Assembly: GCA_937919155.1 (NCBI GenBank)
Contig: CALFPM010000038.1
Location: 1 to 21,195, forward strand
DNA: 21,195 nucleotides
Direction of reading: 5' to 3'
Origin: an uncultured Clostridia bacterium
GTDB taxonomy: Bacteria; Bacillota; Clostridia; Oscillospirales; Acutalibacteraceae
Under the pieces are notes generated by a model. The model had not been told where the DNA came from. It saw nothing but the letters and a program-made list of their open reading frames with translations, and did no database searches. Made by a program: the position numbers and the translations under genes. Of the stretch, positions 6,618 to 15,618 are shown in pieces. Each line of letters starts with the position of its first letter. Positions within the stretch are counted from its first letter, which is position 1.

Positions 6618-7659
6618 CCCCTTTCTTTCGGTTTTTGTTTTCTTTAAGCCTGAGCTGACCGCAGGATGCATCAATATCCGAGCCAAGCTTTCGTCTTACC
6701 GTTGCATTTATTCCATTTCTTCCGAGAATTGAAACAAATCTTTCGACTCTTTCTGCCGAACTCGGTTTAAACGGACTTTCCGCAACTTCATTAACGGGAA
6801 TAAGATTGACATGGCAAAGCATACCCTTGAGCTTTGATGCAAGAAGCTTTGCGCATTCATCTGAATCGTTCACGCCTGAGAGCATGGCATATTCAAATGA
6901 AATTCTTCGTGATGTTTCCGAAGCATATTTCCTGCAAGCTGCAAGAAGCTCATCAACATTATATTTTTTGTTTATAGGCATTATTCTGTTTCTGAGCTCA
7001 TCACTGGGAGCATGAAGAGAAACAGAAAGTGTGAGCTGCATTCTCTTTTTAAGCAATTCTTCAATCTTAGGAACAATTCCGCAAGTTGAAAGTGAAATGT
7101 TTCTCATCGATATGTTAAGACCTTTTTCATCACTTATGAGAGCAAGAAATCGGGTAACATTCTCGAAATTATCAAGAGGTTCTCCCATACCCATCAGAAC
7201 AATATGAGAAATACGCTCACCGATATCTCTTTGAGCTGTATACAGCTGAGAAAGAATTTCGCCCGCATAAAGGCTTCTCTTGAATCCGCCCAGTGTTGAT
7301 GCACAAAAGGCACATCCCATCTTGCATCCCACCTGTGAAGAAACACAGATTGTGTAGCCGTATTTATATTTCATAACAACGCTTTCAACGAAATCGCCGT
7401 CATGCATCTTAAAAAGGTATTTAACCGTGCCGTCAAGTTCCGACACCTGTTTTCTTGCTATTTCACAGTTATAAAGGGGAAACTTTTCTGTCAGTTCATC
7501 GCGCAAAGCTTTTGGAATGTTGCTCATTTCGTCATAACTTTTTGCAAGATGACGGTGAAGCCACTCATAAATCTGCTTTGCGCGGAATTTCTGAATTCCG
7601 TTTTCGGTAAACTCAAGAGTCATTTCCTCAAGAGTCATTGACATTATATCTCTGCTCAT
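6610..7659 (-). CDS. rlmN: Dual-specificity rRNA/tRNA adenine-C2 methyltransferase RlmN
   Basis: RlmN is a radical-SAM enzyme that methylates C2 of A2503 in 23S rRNA, and of A37 in some tRNAs, using a methyl-cysteine intermediate. The iron-sulfur cluster motif is C112-x3-C116-x2-C119 (VGCKMGCAFCAS). GMGEPLDN is the SAM-binding GGE-like motif. The two further mechanistic cysteines, which accept and resolve the methyl group, correspond to C105 (TICVSS) and C333 (DASCGQLR). Length is 349 residues, normal. The start ATG overlaps the rsmB stop in an ATGA, indicating translational coupling, and its stop overlaps the stp start. All catalytic residues are present, so it should be active. It sits in the same relative place as yloN of B. 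subtilis. Confidence 0.97.
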   Translation of the reverse strand: MSRDIMSMTLEEMTLEFTENGIQKFRAKQIYEWLHRHLAKSYDEMSNIPKALRDELTEKFPLYNCEIARKQVSELDGTVKYLFKMHDGDFVESVVMKYKYGYTICVSSQVGCKMGCAFCASTLGGFKRSLYAGEILSQLYTAQRDIGERISHIVLMGMGEPLDNFENVTRFLALISDEKGLNISMRNISLSTCGIVPKIEELLKKRMQLTLSVSLHAPSDELRNRIMPINKKYNVDELLAACRKYASETSRRISFEYAMLSGVNDSDECAKLLASKLKGMLCHVNLIPVNEVAESPFKPSSAERVERFVSILGRNGINATVRRKLGSDIDASCGQLRLKENKNRKKGDE

Positions 7660-8990
7660 TCTTCCCCTCCGTTCTTACGGAAAACAGCTATAAAGAAACC
7701 GTCCGTAGAGTGTAAATGAGGCATAAGAGTGAGGTATTTCTCGTTTTCCGTGTATCTCGGAAGTTCGGGCAGAACCTTCACTACTGAAAATTCAGGATGA
7801 TTCTCCAGAAACTTATCGCACACTTCCGAATTTTCCTTTGGATTCAATGTGCAGGTGGAGTAAACAAGTCTGCCGCCATCCTTAAGATATTTTGTTGCAT
7901 TACAAAGTATTCTGTACTGTATGTCAGGAAGATTGTTGATTTCCGACTGATTTTTAAATCTTATTTCAGGTTTTCGTCTTATAATTCCGAGACCTGAACA
8001 GGGAACATCACAGAGAACTCTGTCTGCCAGACCGTAATTTTCATTGAAAATAGCGGCATCTGAAAGATAGGAATAAACATTATCAAGACCAAGTCTTTTG
8101 GCTCCGTTTCTGATAAGTTCAACTCTCGACTGATAGACATCAAAAGCTCTTATTACGCCTGTGTTATTCATTCTTTCCGCTGTTGTGAAAGTCTTTCCGC
8201 CGGGTGCAGAGCACAGGTCAAACACCGTTTCACCCTCCTGAGCATCAAGAGCCGCACAGCAAAGCTGAGAAGCAATATCCTGAGCGTGGAAAAGACCTTG
8301 TTTATATGCTTCAAGCTCTTCAACGGAGCCCGTATTGCTGACAATAAGTGCTTCGGGAATTATATTTGATTTTTCACTTACAACACCCTCCTCTGCAAGC
8401 TTCCAGATAAGCTCATCGGGAGAGATTTTTGTTGTGTTGGTTCTGATTACTATAGGAGCAGGCTCAAGTGCTTTTTCAGCGAGAGCGACTGCATTATCAA
8501 GACCGTAAGCATTAATCCAAAGGGAAATAATCCATTCGGGGCAGGAATACTTGACAGCAAGATATGACGGATTGTCTTCTCCCCCTTCGGGAAGTCTGAC
8601 TCCGTTATCCGACACTCTGCGCAAAACCGCATTGACAAGCGATGCTGCAAAGGAAGACTTATTCACTTTTGCAAGATTTACACTTTCGTTAACAGCGGCT
8701 CTTGACGGCACTTTATCCATAAATAAAAGCTGATATGTACCCATTCTGAGAATGGTGTGAAGCTCAGGCTTCAGCTTTTTAACAGGCTGATTAAGATATA
8801 AACCAAGGTTATAATCAATAAGAATGAGCCTGTCAAGTGTGCCGTAAACAAGATTGCAAACAAAGGCTTTATCCCTCTCATCGAGTTCGGGATTGTCCTT
8901 AAGCAAACTGTCCACAACAAGGTTGGAATATGCACCGTCACGGTGGATTTTTAACAGAGCTTCAAATGCGACCTGCCTCGCACTCTTCAT
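7656..8990 (-). CDS. rsmB: 16S rRNA cytosine-C5 methyltransferase RsmB (Sun)
   Basis: RsmB methylates C5 of C967 in 16S rRNA with SAM. Residues 1 to about 130 form a NusB-like RNA-binding domain (RQVAFEALLKI at the start; RAAVNESVNLAKV near 97-109). The methyltransferase domain follows: SAM-binding DLCSAPGGKT (258-267), the DVPCSGLG motif carrying one catalytic Cys at 331, and YSTCTLNPKENSEV with the second at C380. Both cysteines of the NOL1/NOP2/Sun mechanism are therefore present. Length is 444 residues, normal. The start is ATG 8990 with AAAGGA upstream; the yugP-like stop lies 25 bases before it. Downstream, rlmN overlaps by four bases. Confidence 0.96.
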   Translation of the reverse strand: MKSARQVAFEALLKIHRDGAYSNLVVDSLLKDNPELDERDKAFVCNLVYGTLDRLILIDYNLGLYLNQPVKKLKPELHTILRMGTYQLLFMDKVPSRAAVNESVNLAKVNKSSFAASLVNAVLRRVSDNGVRLPEGGEDNPSYLAVKYSCPEWIISLWINAYGLDNAVALAEKALEPAPIVIRTNTTKISPDELIWKLAEEGVVSEKSNIIPEALIVSNTGSVEELEAYKQGLFHAQDIASQLCCAALDAQEGETVFDLCSAPGGKTFTTAERMNNTGVIRAFDVYQSRVELIRNGAKRLGLDNVYSYLSDAAIFNENYGLADRVLCDVPCSGLGIIRRKPEIRFKNQSEINNLPDIQYRILCNATKYLKDGGRLVYSTCTLNPKENSEVCDKFLENHPEFSVVKVLPELPRYTENEKYLTLMPHLHSTDGFFIAVFRKNGGEE

Positions 8991-9015
8991 AAATTTAACA
9001 TCCTTTCAAGATGGA

Positions 9016-9708
9016 TTATCTTCTTCTGTTGAATCTGAGCACAAGCCTTATCAGGTTGGCAAGTGCAACAATCATCGATGCAACATAGGTCATTGCGGCA
9101 GCCGAAAGCACTTTTCTCGCACTTCCTACCTCATCTTCATAAAGCAAATGTGTCTGTTCAATAACGCTGATTGCCCTGCGGCTTGCGTTGAATTCAACGG
9201 GAAGCGTTGCAAGCTGAAATGCAAAGATTGCACCGTAAAGCACAAGACCGATTGTAACAAGAGGACCAAAGCCAAGAACAAGACCAATCAAAGCAAGAGG
9301 AATGCCGATTGTTGAACCGATATTACAAACAGGAACAAGTGCCGTTCTTATTTTGATGGGAACATAATTCTGAGCATGCTGAGCGGCGTGACCTGCCTCG
9401 TGACAGGCAATACCGACAGCTGCAATTGATGTTGCGTTGTAAACACCCTCCGAAAGACGAATAACCTTTGCCTTAGGGTCATAATGGTCTGTCAGTTTTC
9501 CTGATGTCTGCTCAATGCGGACATCGGTTATTCCGTAGTGAGTAAGCACTGCCTGAGCAGCATATGCGCCCGTAATTCCTCTTGCATTGAGCACTGCAGA
9601 ATATTTGCTGTAAGTTGATTTAACTTTAATCTGTGCCCAACCTGCAAGAATCATTGCAGGAATAACAAGAATAATATACCAATAATCAAAAAACATTCCG
9701 TAATACAT
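9016..9708 (-). CDS. yugP: YugP-type membrane zinc metallopeptidase
   Basis: This integral membrane protein of 230 residues belongs to the neutral zinc metallopeptidase family represented by B. subtilis YugP, whose substrate I do not know. The catalytic zinc motif is H103-E-A-G-H107 (ACHEAGHAAQH). There is an N-terminal helix (about 8-24), hydrophobic segments around 120-160 and a further one near the C-terminus (MIVALANLIRLVL). VEFNASRRA around residue 170 is a conserved motif that may carry the third zinc ligand. The ATG at 9708 has AAAGGGAG ten bases upstream. It is inserted between fmt and rsmB, where B. subtilis has no gene; from memory this placement is common in Clostridia. Membrane quality control is a guess. 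Confidence 0.9.
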   Translation of the reverse strand: MYYGMFFDYWYIILVIPAMILAGWAQIKVKSTYSKYSAVLNARGITGAYAAQAVLTHYGITDVRIEQTSGKLTDHYDPKAKVIRLSEGVYNATSIAAVGIACHEAGHAAQHAQNYVPIKIRTALVPVCNIGSTIGIPLALIGLVLGFGPLVTIGLVLYGAIFAFQLATLPVEFNASRRAISVIEQTHLLYEDEVGSARKVLSAAAMTYVASMIVALANLIRLVLRFNRRR

Positions 9709-9730
9709 TAAATATATACTCCCTTTCCGA

Positions 9731-10657
9731 TTATTTGAAAATTACGCCTTTTTCAACGGGATTTCCTCTGAGAAAATCCGATGCCGACATAGCCTTCTTG
9801 CCCTCTGCCTGAAGATTAAGAATTTCTATACAATTCATATCTCCGCAACAAACAACAAGACGCTTGTCACAAACAACCACCTCTCCCGCTTTATTTCCCT
9901 TTTCAGGAGCGAGAACACTTTTGTGAATCTTCACTTTTCTGTCACAAAGCACCGCATTTGCAGAGGGCCAGGGTGAAAGTCCGCGTATTTTGTTGTGAAC
10001 CTGCTGTGCGGTCATTGACCAATCAATGGGAGAAAGCTCTTTTGAAAGCATTGATGCATAAGTGAACTCATCATGATTCTGCTTTTCAGGTTTAAGTTCA
10101 CCTTTAATAAGCGCATCAATTGTCTTTTCGAGAACTTCGGCTCCGAGAACAGAAAGTCTGTCGTGAAGCTCGCCGGCAGTTTCGTTTTCACCGATTTCAA
10201 TTTCTCCTTTGATGAGCATATCACCTGTATCAAGTCCCTCATCCATCTGCATTGAAGTGACACCTGTTTTCTCAAATCCGTTGATGACAGACCACTGAAT
10301 AGGCGCCGCACCTCTGAGCTTCGGGAGAAGAGATGCATGAATATTGATGCATCCGTGCTCAGGAAATTCAAGGATTTCCTTGGGAAGGATTTTGCCGTAA
10401 GCCACAACAATCACAAGCTCGGGATCTGCCTGTCTGAGCATCTCAAGAGCTGTGCCGTCACGCATTTTAACAGGCTGATAAACGGGAATGCCGTGTTCAA
10501 GTGCAAGAGTTTTCACAGGAGGAGGAGTCAGAATCATTTTTCTGCCCTGAGGTTTATCAGGCTGAGTGAAAACTCCTGTTACCTCGTGACCGCAGTCAAT
10601 AAGCTTTTGAAGGCAAGGCACCGCGAATTCGGGTGTGCCCATAAAAACTACTCTCAT
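9731..10657 (-). CDS. fmt: Methionyl-tRNA formyltransferase
   Basis: Fmt transfers a formyl group from 10-formyltetrahydrofolate to initiator Met-tRNA. The N-terminal GART fold begins MRVVFMGTPEFA. The catalytic residues equivalent to E. coli N106, H108 and D144 are N105, H107 (in GCINIHASLLPKLRGAAPI) and D143 (GLDTGD). The C-terminal OB-like domain includes KIRGLSPWPSA, a family hallmark that helps bind tRNA. The 308 residues are normal. The start overlaps the def stop by four bases (ATGA), so the formylase and the deformylase acting on the same N-terminus are coupled. GGAG lies eight bases before the ATG. Confidence 0.97.
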   Translation of the reverse strand: MRVVFMGTPEFAVPCLQKLIDCGHEVTGVFTQPDKPQGRKMILTPPPVKTLALEHGIPVYQPVKMRDGTALEMLRQADPELVIVVAYGKILPKEILEFPEHGCINIHASLLPKLRGAAPIQWSVINGFEKTGVTSMQMDEGLDTGDMLIKGEIEIGENETAGELHDRLSVLGAEVLEKTIDALIKGELKPEKQNHDEFTYASMLSKELSPIDWSMTAQQVHNKIRGLSPWPSANAVLCDRKVKIHKSVLAPEKGNKAGEVVVCDKRLVVCCGDMNCIEILNLQAEGKKAMSASDFLRGNPVEKGVIFK

Positions 10658-11109
10658 TCCGCAATCTCCTTTTTAACAACTCTCTGAGTGAACACAATTC
10701 CGTCAAGATGGTCAAGCTCATGGCAGAAGCAACGAGCCTTAAGCTCTTCGCCCTTATAGATGCACCACTTTCCGTTTCTGTCCTGTGCTTTAACTCTCAC
10801 AACTGCGGGGCGGCTGGTGACACCAACCTCTCCGGGCAGAGAAAGACAACCTTCCTCTGCAAGCTGAGAACCCTCGCTGCTGATTATCTCGGGATTAATA
10901 AGTTCAATATATCCGTCACCGCAATCAATAACGACAACTCTTCTTAAAATGCCAACCTGCACGGCAGCAAGACCAACGCCGTTTGCGCTGTACATAGTCT
11001 CCTTCATATCGTCAAGAAGCTGCCAGAGGCGTGCATCAAAATTTTCAACTTTACGTGATGTTTTAGCCAGAATCGGATCACCGATTTTAACTATGTTTCT
11101 GATTGCCAT
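10654..11109 (-). CDS. def: Peptide deformylase
   Basis: A cytoplasmic metalloenzyme that removes the N-formyl group from nascent proteins. All three family motifs are present: GVGLAAVQVG (44-53), EEGCLSLPG with metal ligand C88, and CHELDHLDG with H130, catalytic E131 and H134. The start chosen is ATG 11109, giving MAIRNIVKIGDP and 151 residues; AAAGGA is nine bases upstream. Longer reading to 11175 would enter the 34-base gap and overlap priA and has no support. Coupled to fmt downstream by a four-base overlap. Confidence 0.97.
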   Translation of the reverse strand: MAIRNIVKIGDPILAKTSRKVENFDARLWQLLDDMKETMYSANGVGLAAVQVGILRRVVVIDCGDGYIELINPEIISSEGSQLAEEGCLSLPGEVGVTSRPAVVRVKAQDRNGKWCIYKGEELKARCFCHELDHLDGIVFTQRVVKKEIAE

Positions 11110-11143
11110 AAATGTCAATCCTTTCCGGGATAAAATTAAGTAT

Positions 11144-13585
11144 TCATATTGCCGTATCGGGATTGATATCGGCAAATACGGTTACACTTAAAAAACGGGA
11201 ATCAGTTCCCATTTTCACAAGTATTTTTGAAATCATTTGTCTGAATCTTGCCGTGTTACGGCATTTGATAATTATTCTGTGCCTGTACTTTTCGCTTATT
11301 TTGGCTACTCTTGCAGGCATTGGTCCGAGTACGATTATCTTTTCACCCTCGTACTCATCCTTTACATAGTTTTTGAGCAAATCAAGCGTTTCTCTCGCAG
11401 CAGTTTTTACCACCGTGTCATTTTCACCGGTAAAACCGATAACACAAAGGTCGCAATACGGCGGATAAACAAGTCCTTTACGAAGCCTGATTTCCGTTTT
11501 GAAAAATTCATCATAATCCTGCTTTGCGGCAAGACGGATAATTTCGTTTTCAGGGGTTAATGTCTGGATAACAGCCTGACCTTTCAGCTCTCCTCTGCCT
11601 GACCTGCCCACAACCTGAGTGAGCAGTGAAAAAGTTTTTTCAAGGCTTCTGAAATCATCGTTATAAAGCTGTTGGTCAACGGAAACAACACCAACAAGGG
11701 TTACATTGGGAAAATTGAGACCCTTTGCAACCATCTGAGTGCCGATCATTATATCATATTCACCTTTCGAAAAGCTATCCAGAAGCTTTTCGTGTGAATT
11801 TTTGCCTGCTGTGGAATCAGTGTCCATACGCATTATTTTTGCATCGGGCAAAAGCGATGCGAGTTCATCCTCAATTTTCTGAGTTCCGAACCCTGAATAT
11901 CTGACGGCATCCTTGCCGCATTCAGTGCAAACACTTGAAAACGGAACGGAATAACCACAATAATGGCACATCAGGCGGCTGTTTGCGCTATGATATGTCA
12001 TTGAAATGCTGCAATGAGGGCAACATATAACTTCTCCGCAAGCGGTACACGCGGCAAAAGTATGAAATCCGCGTCTGTTAATTAAAAGTATGGATTGCCT
12101 GCCGTTTTCCAAATTTTCTTTAAGGCTCTCATACAGTGTCATGCTGATCGCTTTACTTCCCTTTGCTTTTTCTGCAGTTCGCATATCAACAGTAACTACA
12201 TCGGGTAAAACCGCGTTGCCGTATCTGTTAGCAAGCGTGCAAAGCTCATATCTTCCGCTCTGCGCCGCCGCATAGCTTTCAACGCTGGGCGTTGCAGATG
12301 CAAGAATAAGCAAACAGTTGTTGTATGATGCTCTGAATTTTGCAACATCAATTGCATTGTAGCGTGGAGTCTGCTCGGATTTATAAGTATGCTCCTGCTC
12401 CTCATCAATGATAATAAGACCGATGTTTTCAGCAGGCGCAAACACTGCACTGCGAGTGCCGATTATGATTCTGGCAAGACCTTTCTTTACTCTTTTCCAC
12501 TGTTCAAGACGCTCTCTTATTGAAAGCGCACTGTGAAAAACAGCTATATCTCCTCCGTATCTTTTGCAGAAAAGTGATATCGTCTGAGGGGTAAGACCTA
12601 TTTCGGGAACCATAACAATAACAGACTTGCCTTCATCAAGCACCCTGTCAATAACGCTCATATAAACCGAAGTTTTTCCGCTGCCCGTTACGCCGTAAAG
12701 CAAAGAAACCGAAGGCTTGCCGCTCAAAGAAAGCTCCGACAAACGGGTGTATGCGGATTTTTGCTCATCGGTAAGTTTAATTTCCGTTTTTTCACCTTTA
12801 GCATCCGCAAATTCAGGCAGCTTTATGACTTCCTGCTCATAAAACTCAGCAACACCGTTGCTGACAAGAGCGTTGGCTACCGCGGGAGTAAGACCCGTAA
12901 AATAGCAAAGCTCTTTGACACTGGCAACGCCTGTGTCCATCAACACATCGTACATCTCTTTTTGCTTTTTGGTCAGCTTTTTAGGCTGTTCAACAGCAAC
13001 GGGACGAAGCATTTTTACGGTTAAATCACCAAGATTGCGGACCGCATCATAGCTGCACAGAAGCGCACCGTTTTTAGCCATTTTTTCAAGCACGGGTAAT
13101 GAATTCTTAAGTCCGAGTGCATTAAAAATATTATCCGCCTTGACGAAAACACCGCGTTTTCGGAGATATGCAAAAATTTCCGCCTGTGTTTCATCAAACT
13201 CATCAAGAACCTGTGACGGGCATTCGGAGTTAACGGCATATGATGCAACAATTCTGTGATTTATGCCTGTGGGCAACATTGCCCTTGCAGCCTCATAAAG
13301 TGTGCAGAATGTACGGTCTTTGACCCACACGGCAAGCTTAAGCATTTCTTCATTAAGAAGAGGACTTTCATCAAGCACATCGGCAATTTTTTTTACGCTT
13401 TTGCTGTCTGTTGTGTCACCGACATCAAAAATAATACCGATGCATTTTTTGTTTGTGCGGCCAAAAGGCACGGTGACTCTGCATCCTTTTTGTGCTGAGG
13501 CTTCCAAATCGGCAGGGATAGCGTAATCAAAGAGTTTATCAAAGGTAAAAACAGCTTTTTCAACCGCAACCCTTGCATATTTCAT
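11144..13585 (-). CDS. priA: Primosomal protein N' (PriA), replication restart helicase
   Basis: PriA recognises stalled forks and reloads the replisome. The 813-residue chain has an N-terminal DNA-binding region (AVFTFDKLFDYAIP), a winged-helix portion and then an SF2 helicase core. Walker A is GVTGSGKT (298-305); Walker B is IIIDEEQEHTYK, with DEEQ rather than the DEEH of E. coli and B. subtilis; motif III is LASATPSVES. A zinc region has paired cysteines (CTACGEVICCPHC, LMCHYCG, VCTECG), followed by FGTQKIEDEL and VVGRSGRGELKG. The start is ATG 13585, with AAGGGGA nine bases upstream; a GTG at 13594 sits directly on that site and is unlikely. It lies between rpoZ and def, where B. subtilis also has coaBC upstream; coaBC is absent here. 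Confidence 0.96.
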   Translation of the reverse strand: MKYARVAVEKAVFTFDKLFDYAIPADLEASAQKGCRVTVPFGRTNKKCIGIIFDVGDTTDSKSVKKIADVLDESPLLNEEMLKLAVWVKDRTFCTLYEAARAMLPTGINHRIVASYAVNSECPSQVLDEFDETQAEIFAYLRKRGVFVKADNIFNALGLKNSLPVLEKMAKNGALLCSYDAVRNLGDLTVKMLRPVAVEQPKKLTKKQKEMYDVLMDTGVASVKELCYFTGLTPAVANALVSNGVAEFYEQEVIKLPEFADAKGEKTEIKLTDEQKSAYTRLSELSLSGKPSVSLLYGVTGSGKTSVYMSVIDRVLDEGKSVIVMVPEIGLTPQTISLFCKRYGGDIAVFHSALSIRERLEQWKRVKKGLARIIIGTRSAVFAPAENIGLIIIDEEQEHTYKSEQTPRYNAIDVAKFRASYNNCLLILASATPSVESYAAAQSGRYELCTLANRYGNAVLPDVVTVDMRTAEKAKGSKAISMTLYESLKENLENGRQSILLINRRGFHTFAACTACGEVICCPHCSISMTYHSANSRLMCHYCGYSVPFSSVCTECGKDAVRYSGFGTQKIEDELASLLPDAKIMRMDTDSTAGKNSHEKLLDSFSKGEYDIMIGTQMVAKGLNFPNVTLVGVVSVDQQLYNDDFRSLEKTFSLLTQVVGRSGRGELKGQAVIQTLTPENEIIRLAAKQDYDEFFKTEIRLRKGLVYPPYCDLCVIGFTGENDTVVKTAARETLDLLKNYVKDEYEGEKIIVLGPMPARVAKISEKYRHRIIIKCRNTARFRQMISKILVKMGTDSRFLSVTVFADINPDTAI

Positions 13586-13619
13586 TTGATTCACTCCCCT
13601 TTTTCCGAATTTAATTCAA

Positions 13620-13829
13620 TCAGATATTTCTGATTTCTTCAGGTTCAACGATAACATAGTCACCTGCAAGAATTTCTTCAAGTGCAAGGCTGACGGGTTT
13701 TTCTGTAATGATAACCTTATTCTCTTCAGCATTTTCTGCAATTTCTCTTGCTCTCTTAGCTGTTGCAGTAACAAGTGAATAACGGCTGAGATGGTTTTTG
13801 AGTACGCCTCTTAAATCGGGATTAAACAT
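13620..13829 (-). CDS. rpoZ: RNA polymerase omega subunit
   Basis: A small subunit that helps fold and assemble RNA polymerase by clamping the beta' subunit. The 69 residues carry the expected core: RYSLVTATAKRAREIAE (around 16-32) matches the conserved YxLVxxxAKRARxI helix, followed by KPVSLALEEIL. The length is typical of Firmicutes omega. The start ATG overlaps the gmk stop by eight bases, and TGAGGT lies upstream. The order gmk-rpoZ is conserved across Bacillota and many other phyla, supporting the call despite the short length. Confidence 0.93.
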   Translation of the reverse strand: MFNPDLRGVLKNHLSRYSLVTATAKRAREIAENAEENKVIITEKPVSLALEEILAGDYVIVEPEEIRNI

Positions 13830-14433
13830 AATTGATTACCTCACTTAATAATTTTTTATTTCTTGATGCCTTGAGTCTTTCGGCACCTATAATTGTTTCA
13901 ATATCATTTACTGCTTCTTCAAGATCATCATTGACAACAATGAAATCATATTCGGAAGCCATTTTCATTTCGCCCTTGGCGATAACAAGTCTGTGATTTA
14001 TTGTTTCTTCGTCCTCAGTGTTTCTGCCTCTGAGTCTTCTTTCAAGAACACTGACCGAGGGAGGCATTATAAAAATACGGACTACATCAGGATAAATCTG
14101 CTTTATCTTATCAGCACCCTGAACATCAATTTCAAGAATCACTGCCTTGCCCTCACGGAGCATTTCATCAACGGGCTCCTTGGGAGTGCCGTAATAATTG
14201 CCCGCATATTCTGCGTATTCGAGCATACCGTTTGTGGAAATTTTTTTCTCAAAATATGTTCTGTCCACAAAATAATAGCTCTTACCATCAATTTCGCCGT
14301 TTCTTTTTTGGCGGGTTGTCATTGACACCGAAATTTTTACATCTTCGCGTTTCTTGATAAGTTCTCCGAGAACAGTCCCCTTGCCCGAACCTGAAGGTCC
14401 GGACACGGTAATTAAAATTCCTTTATCAGTCAT
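13822..14433 (-). CDS. gmk: Guanylate kinase
   Basis: Gmk phosphorylates GMP to GDP with ATP, supplying GTP and (p)ppGpp precursors. The P-loop is GPSGSGKGT (12-20). The GMP-binding region is visible in [20 protein letters not shown], with the conserved R and Y residues, and [10 protein letters not shown] forms the following conserved strand. Length is 203 residues, as expected. The start is ATG 14433, six bases after GAGGAGG; a frame running to 14574 overlaps remA and lacks homology in its first 47 codons. It overlaps remA upstream and rpoZ downstream by eight bases each, implying tight coupling of the three. Confidence 0.97.
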   Translation of the reverse strand: MTDKGILITVSGPSGSGKGTVLGELIKKREDVKISVSMTTRQKRNGEIDGKSYYFVDRTYFEKKISTNGMLEYAEYAGNYYGTPKEPVDEMLREGKAVILEIDVQGADKIKQIYPDVVRIFIMPPSVSVLERRLRGRNTEDEETINHRLVIAKGEMKMASEYDFIVVNDDLEEAVNDIETIIGAERLKASRNKKLLSEVINYV

Positions 14434-14698
14434 CTTCATCCTCCTCATCTTCAAGCTCGTCCATTTCATCGTTGAGTCTGTTTGCAACTGTTTCGCTCTG
14501 CAAATAAGTGAGGATAACATGGTCGCTGTCGGTAATGATAACCGCTCTTGTGCGTCTGCCGTGGGTGGCATCAATAAGTGTTCCCTTTTCTTTGCATTCC
14601 TGAATAATTCTCTTTATGGGAGCTGATTCGGGACTTACAATGGCAACCAGACGGCTTGCGTTTATCATATTACCGAAACCGATGTTTATCAGCTTCAT
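14426..14698 (-). CDS. remA: RemA/DUF370-family DNA-binding regulator
   Basis: In B. subtilis RemA is a DNA-binding activator of matrix and osmoprotection genes, forming ring-like oligomers; it is conserved in Bacillota. The 90 residues start [12 protein letters not shown] and include the family motifs [16 protein letters not shown] and [17 protein letters not shown]. The ATG follows GGAGG by eight bases, 17 bases after the yicC stop. The C-terminal tail from about residue 77 is almost all Asp and Glu. That tail is encoded by GA-rich codons which also contain the ribosome binding site of gmk, whose ATG lies in the last codons. Its targets in this organism cannot be read from the window. Confidence 0.93.
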   Translation of the reverse strand: MKLINIGFGNMINASRLVAIVSPESAPIKRIIQECKEKGTLIDATHGRRTRAVIITDSDHVILTYLQSETVANRLNDEMDELEDEEDEDD

Positions 14699-14715
14699 TT
14701 CTTTTGCCTCCGTTA

Positions 14716-15594
14716 TTACTCAATATTCTGAATCTGCTCACGGATTTTTTCAATTTCAGCCTTTATGGAAACCACGCGGCGTGCAATTTCAACATCCTGT
14801 GCTTTTGAACCGATTGTGTTTGCTTCTCGGTTGAGTTCCTGAACAAGGAAATCCATCTTTTTGCCGACTGCTTCACTCTGCTCAAGGAATGAACGAAGCT
14901 GAGAAATATGACTGCGAAGTCTGACAGTTTCCTCAGCAACCGCAATTTTATCTGCAAATATTGCAGCTTCGGTAAGGATTCTCTGCTCATCAATATGAGT
15001 TTCGCCAAGCAGTTCCTTAAGTCTTCCGAGAAGTTTTTCGTTATACTCTTTAACGGTCTGAGGAGAGCGTTCTTCAATGAACTCAACATTGCTGATTATT
15101 TCATCGAGTCTGTAAAGAACATCTGCCTTAAGCCTTGCGCCTTCTCTCTCTCTCATTGCAACAAAGCCGTCAAGAGCAGCCTCCGCAACTGTCTGCACCG
15201 CTGCCCAGATTTTTTCTTCATCCGCAGCTTGTTTGCGTACCATAAAGATATCGCTTACTCTTGAAATATCCGAAACTTTAACATTATTTTGAAGTCCGTA
15301 AGTTTCGGCAAGTTCTTTGTATGCATCAAGATAACCTTTGACAAGTGAATGATTGAGGCTGATTACGGTATCAGGTTCTTCAACCGCTTCAATCTGAACA
15401 TAGCATTCCATCTTGCCTCTTGTGAGTTTGCCGTTAAAAAAACTTTTCAGTTTTTCATCAAGAAAACCATAGTTTCTGGGAAGTCTTGACGAAAATTCAA
15501 AATATCTGTGGTTGACACTTTTGATTTCAACCGTTATATTCATTCCGTCTGCAAGCTGTTGGCTTCTGCCGTAGCCTGTCATACTTTTTATCAT
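14716..15594 (-). CDS. yicC: YicC/YloC-family endoribonuclease
   Basis: The YicC family includes stress-related endoribonucleases (E. coli YicC, B. subtilis YloC). The 292 residues begin with the family signature [12 protein letters not shown] and continue with [18 protein letters not shown]. The C-terminal DUF1732 part contains [20 protein letters not shown], highly conserved in the family, followed by a charged helix ending in REQIQNIE. The start ATG has AGGAG 11 bases upstream, a long spacing. It is first in the conserved yicC-remA-gmk-rpoZ order, 24 bases after a small unknown gene. The role in this organism is inferred from family only. Confidence 0.95.
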   Translation of the reverse strand: MIKSMTGYGRSQQLADGMNITVEIKSVNHRYFEFSSRLPRNYGFLDEKLKSFFNGKLTRGKMECYVQIEAVEEPDTVISLNHSLVKGYLDAYKELAETYGLQNNVKVSDISRVSDIFMVRKQAADEEKIWAAVQTVAEAALDGFVAMREREGARLKADVLYRLDEIISNVEFIEERSPQTVKEYNEKLLGRLKELLGETHIDEQRILTEAAIFADKIAVAEETVRLRSHISQLRSFLEQSEAVGKKMDFLVQELNREANTIGSKAQDVEIARRVVSIKAEIEKIREQIQNIE

Positions 15595-15618
15595 TGGATT
15601 AACATCTCCTGTTTATTT

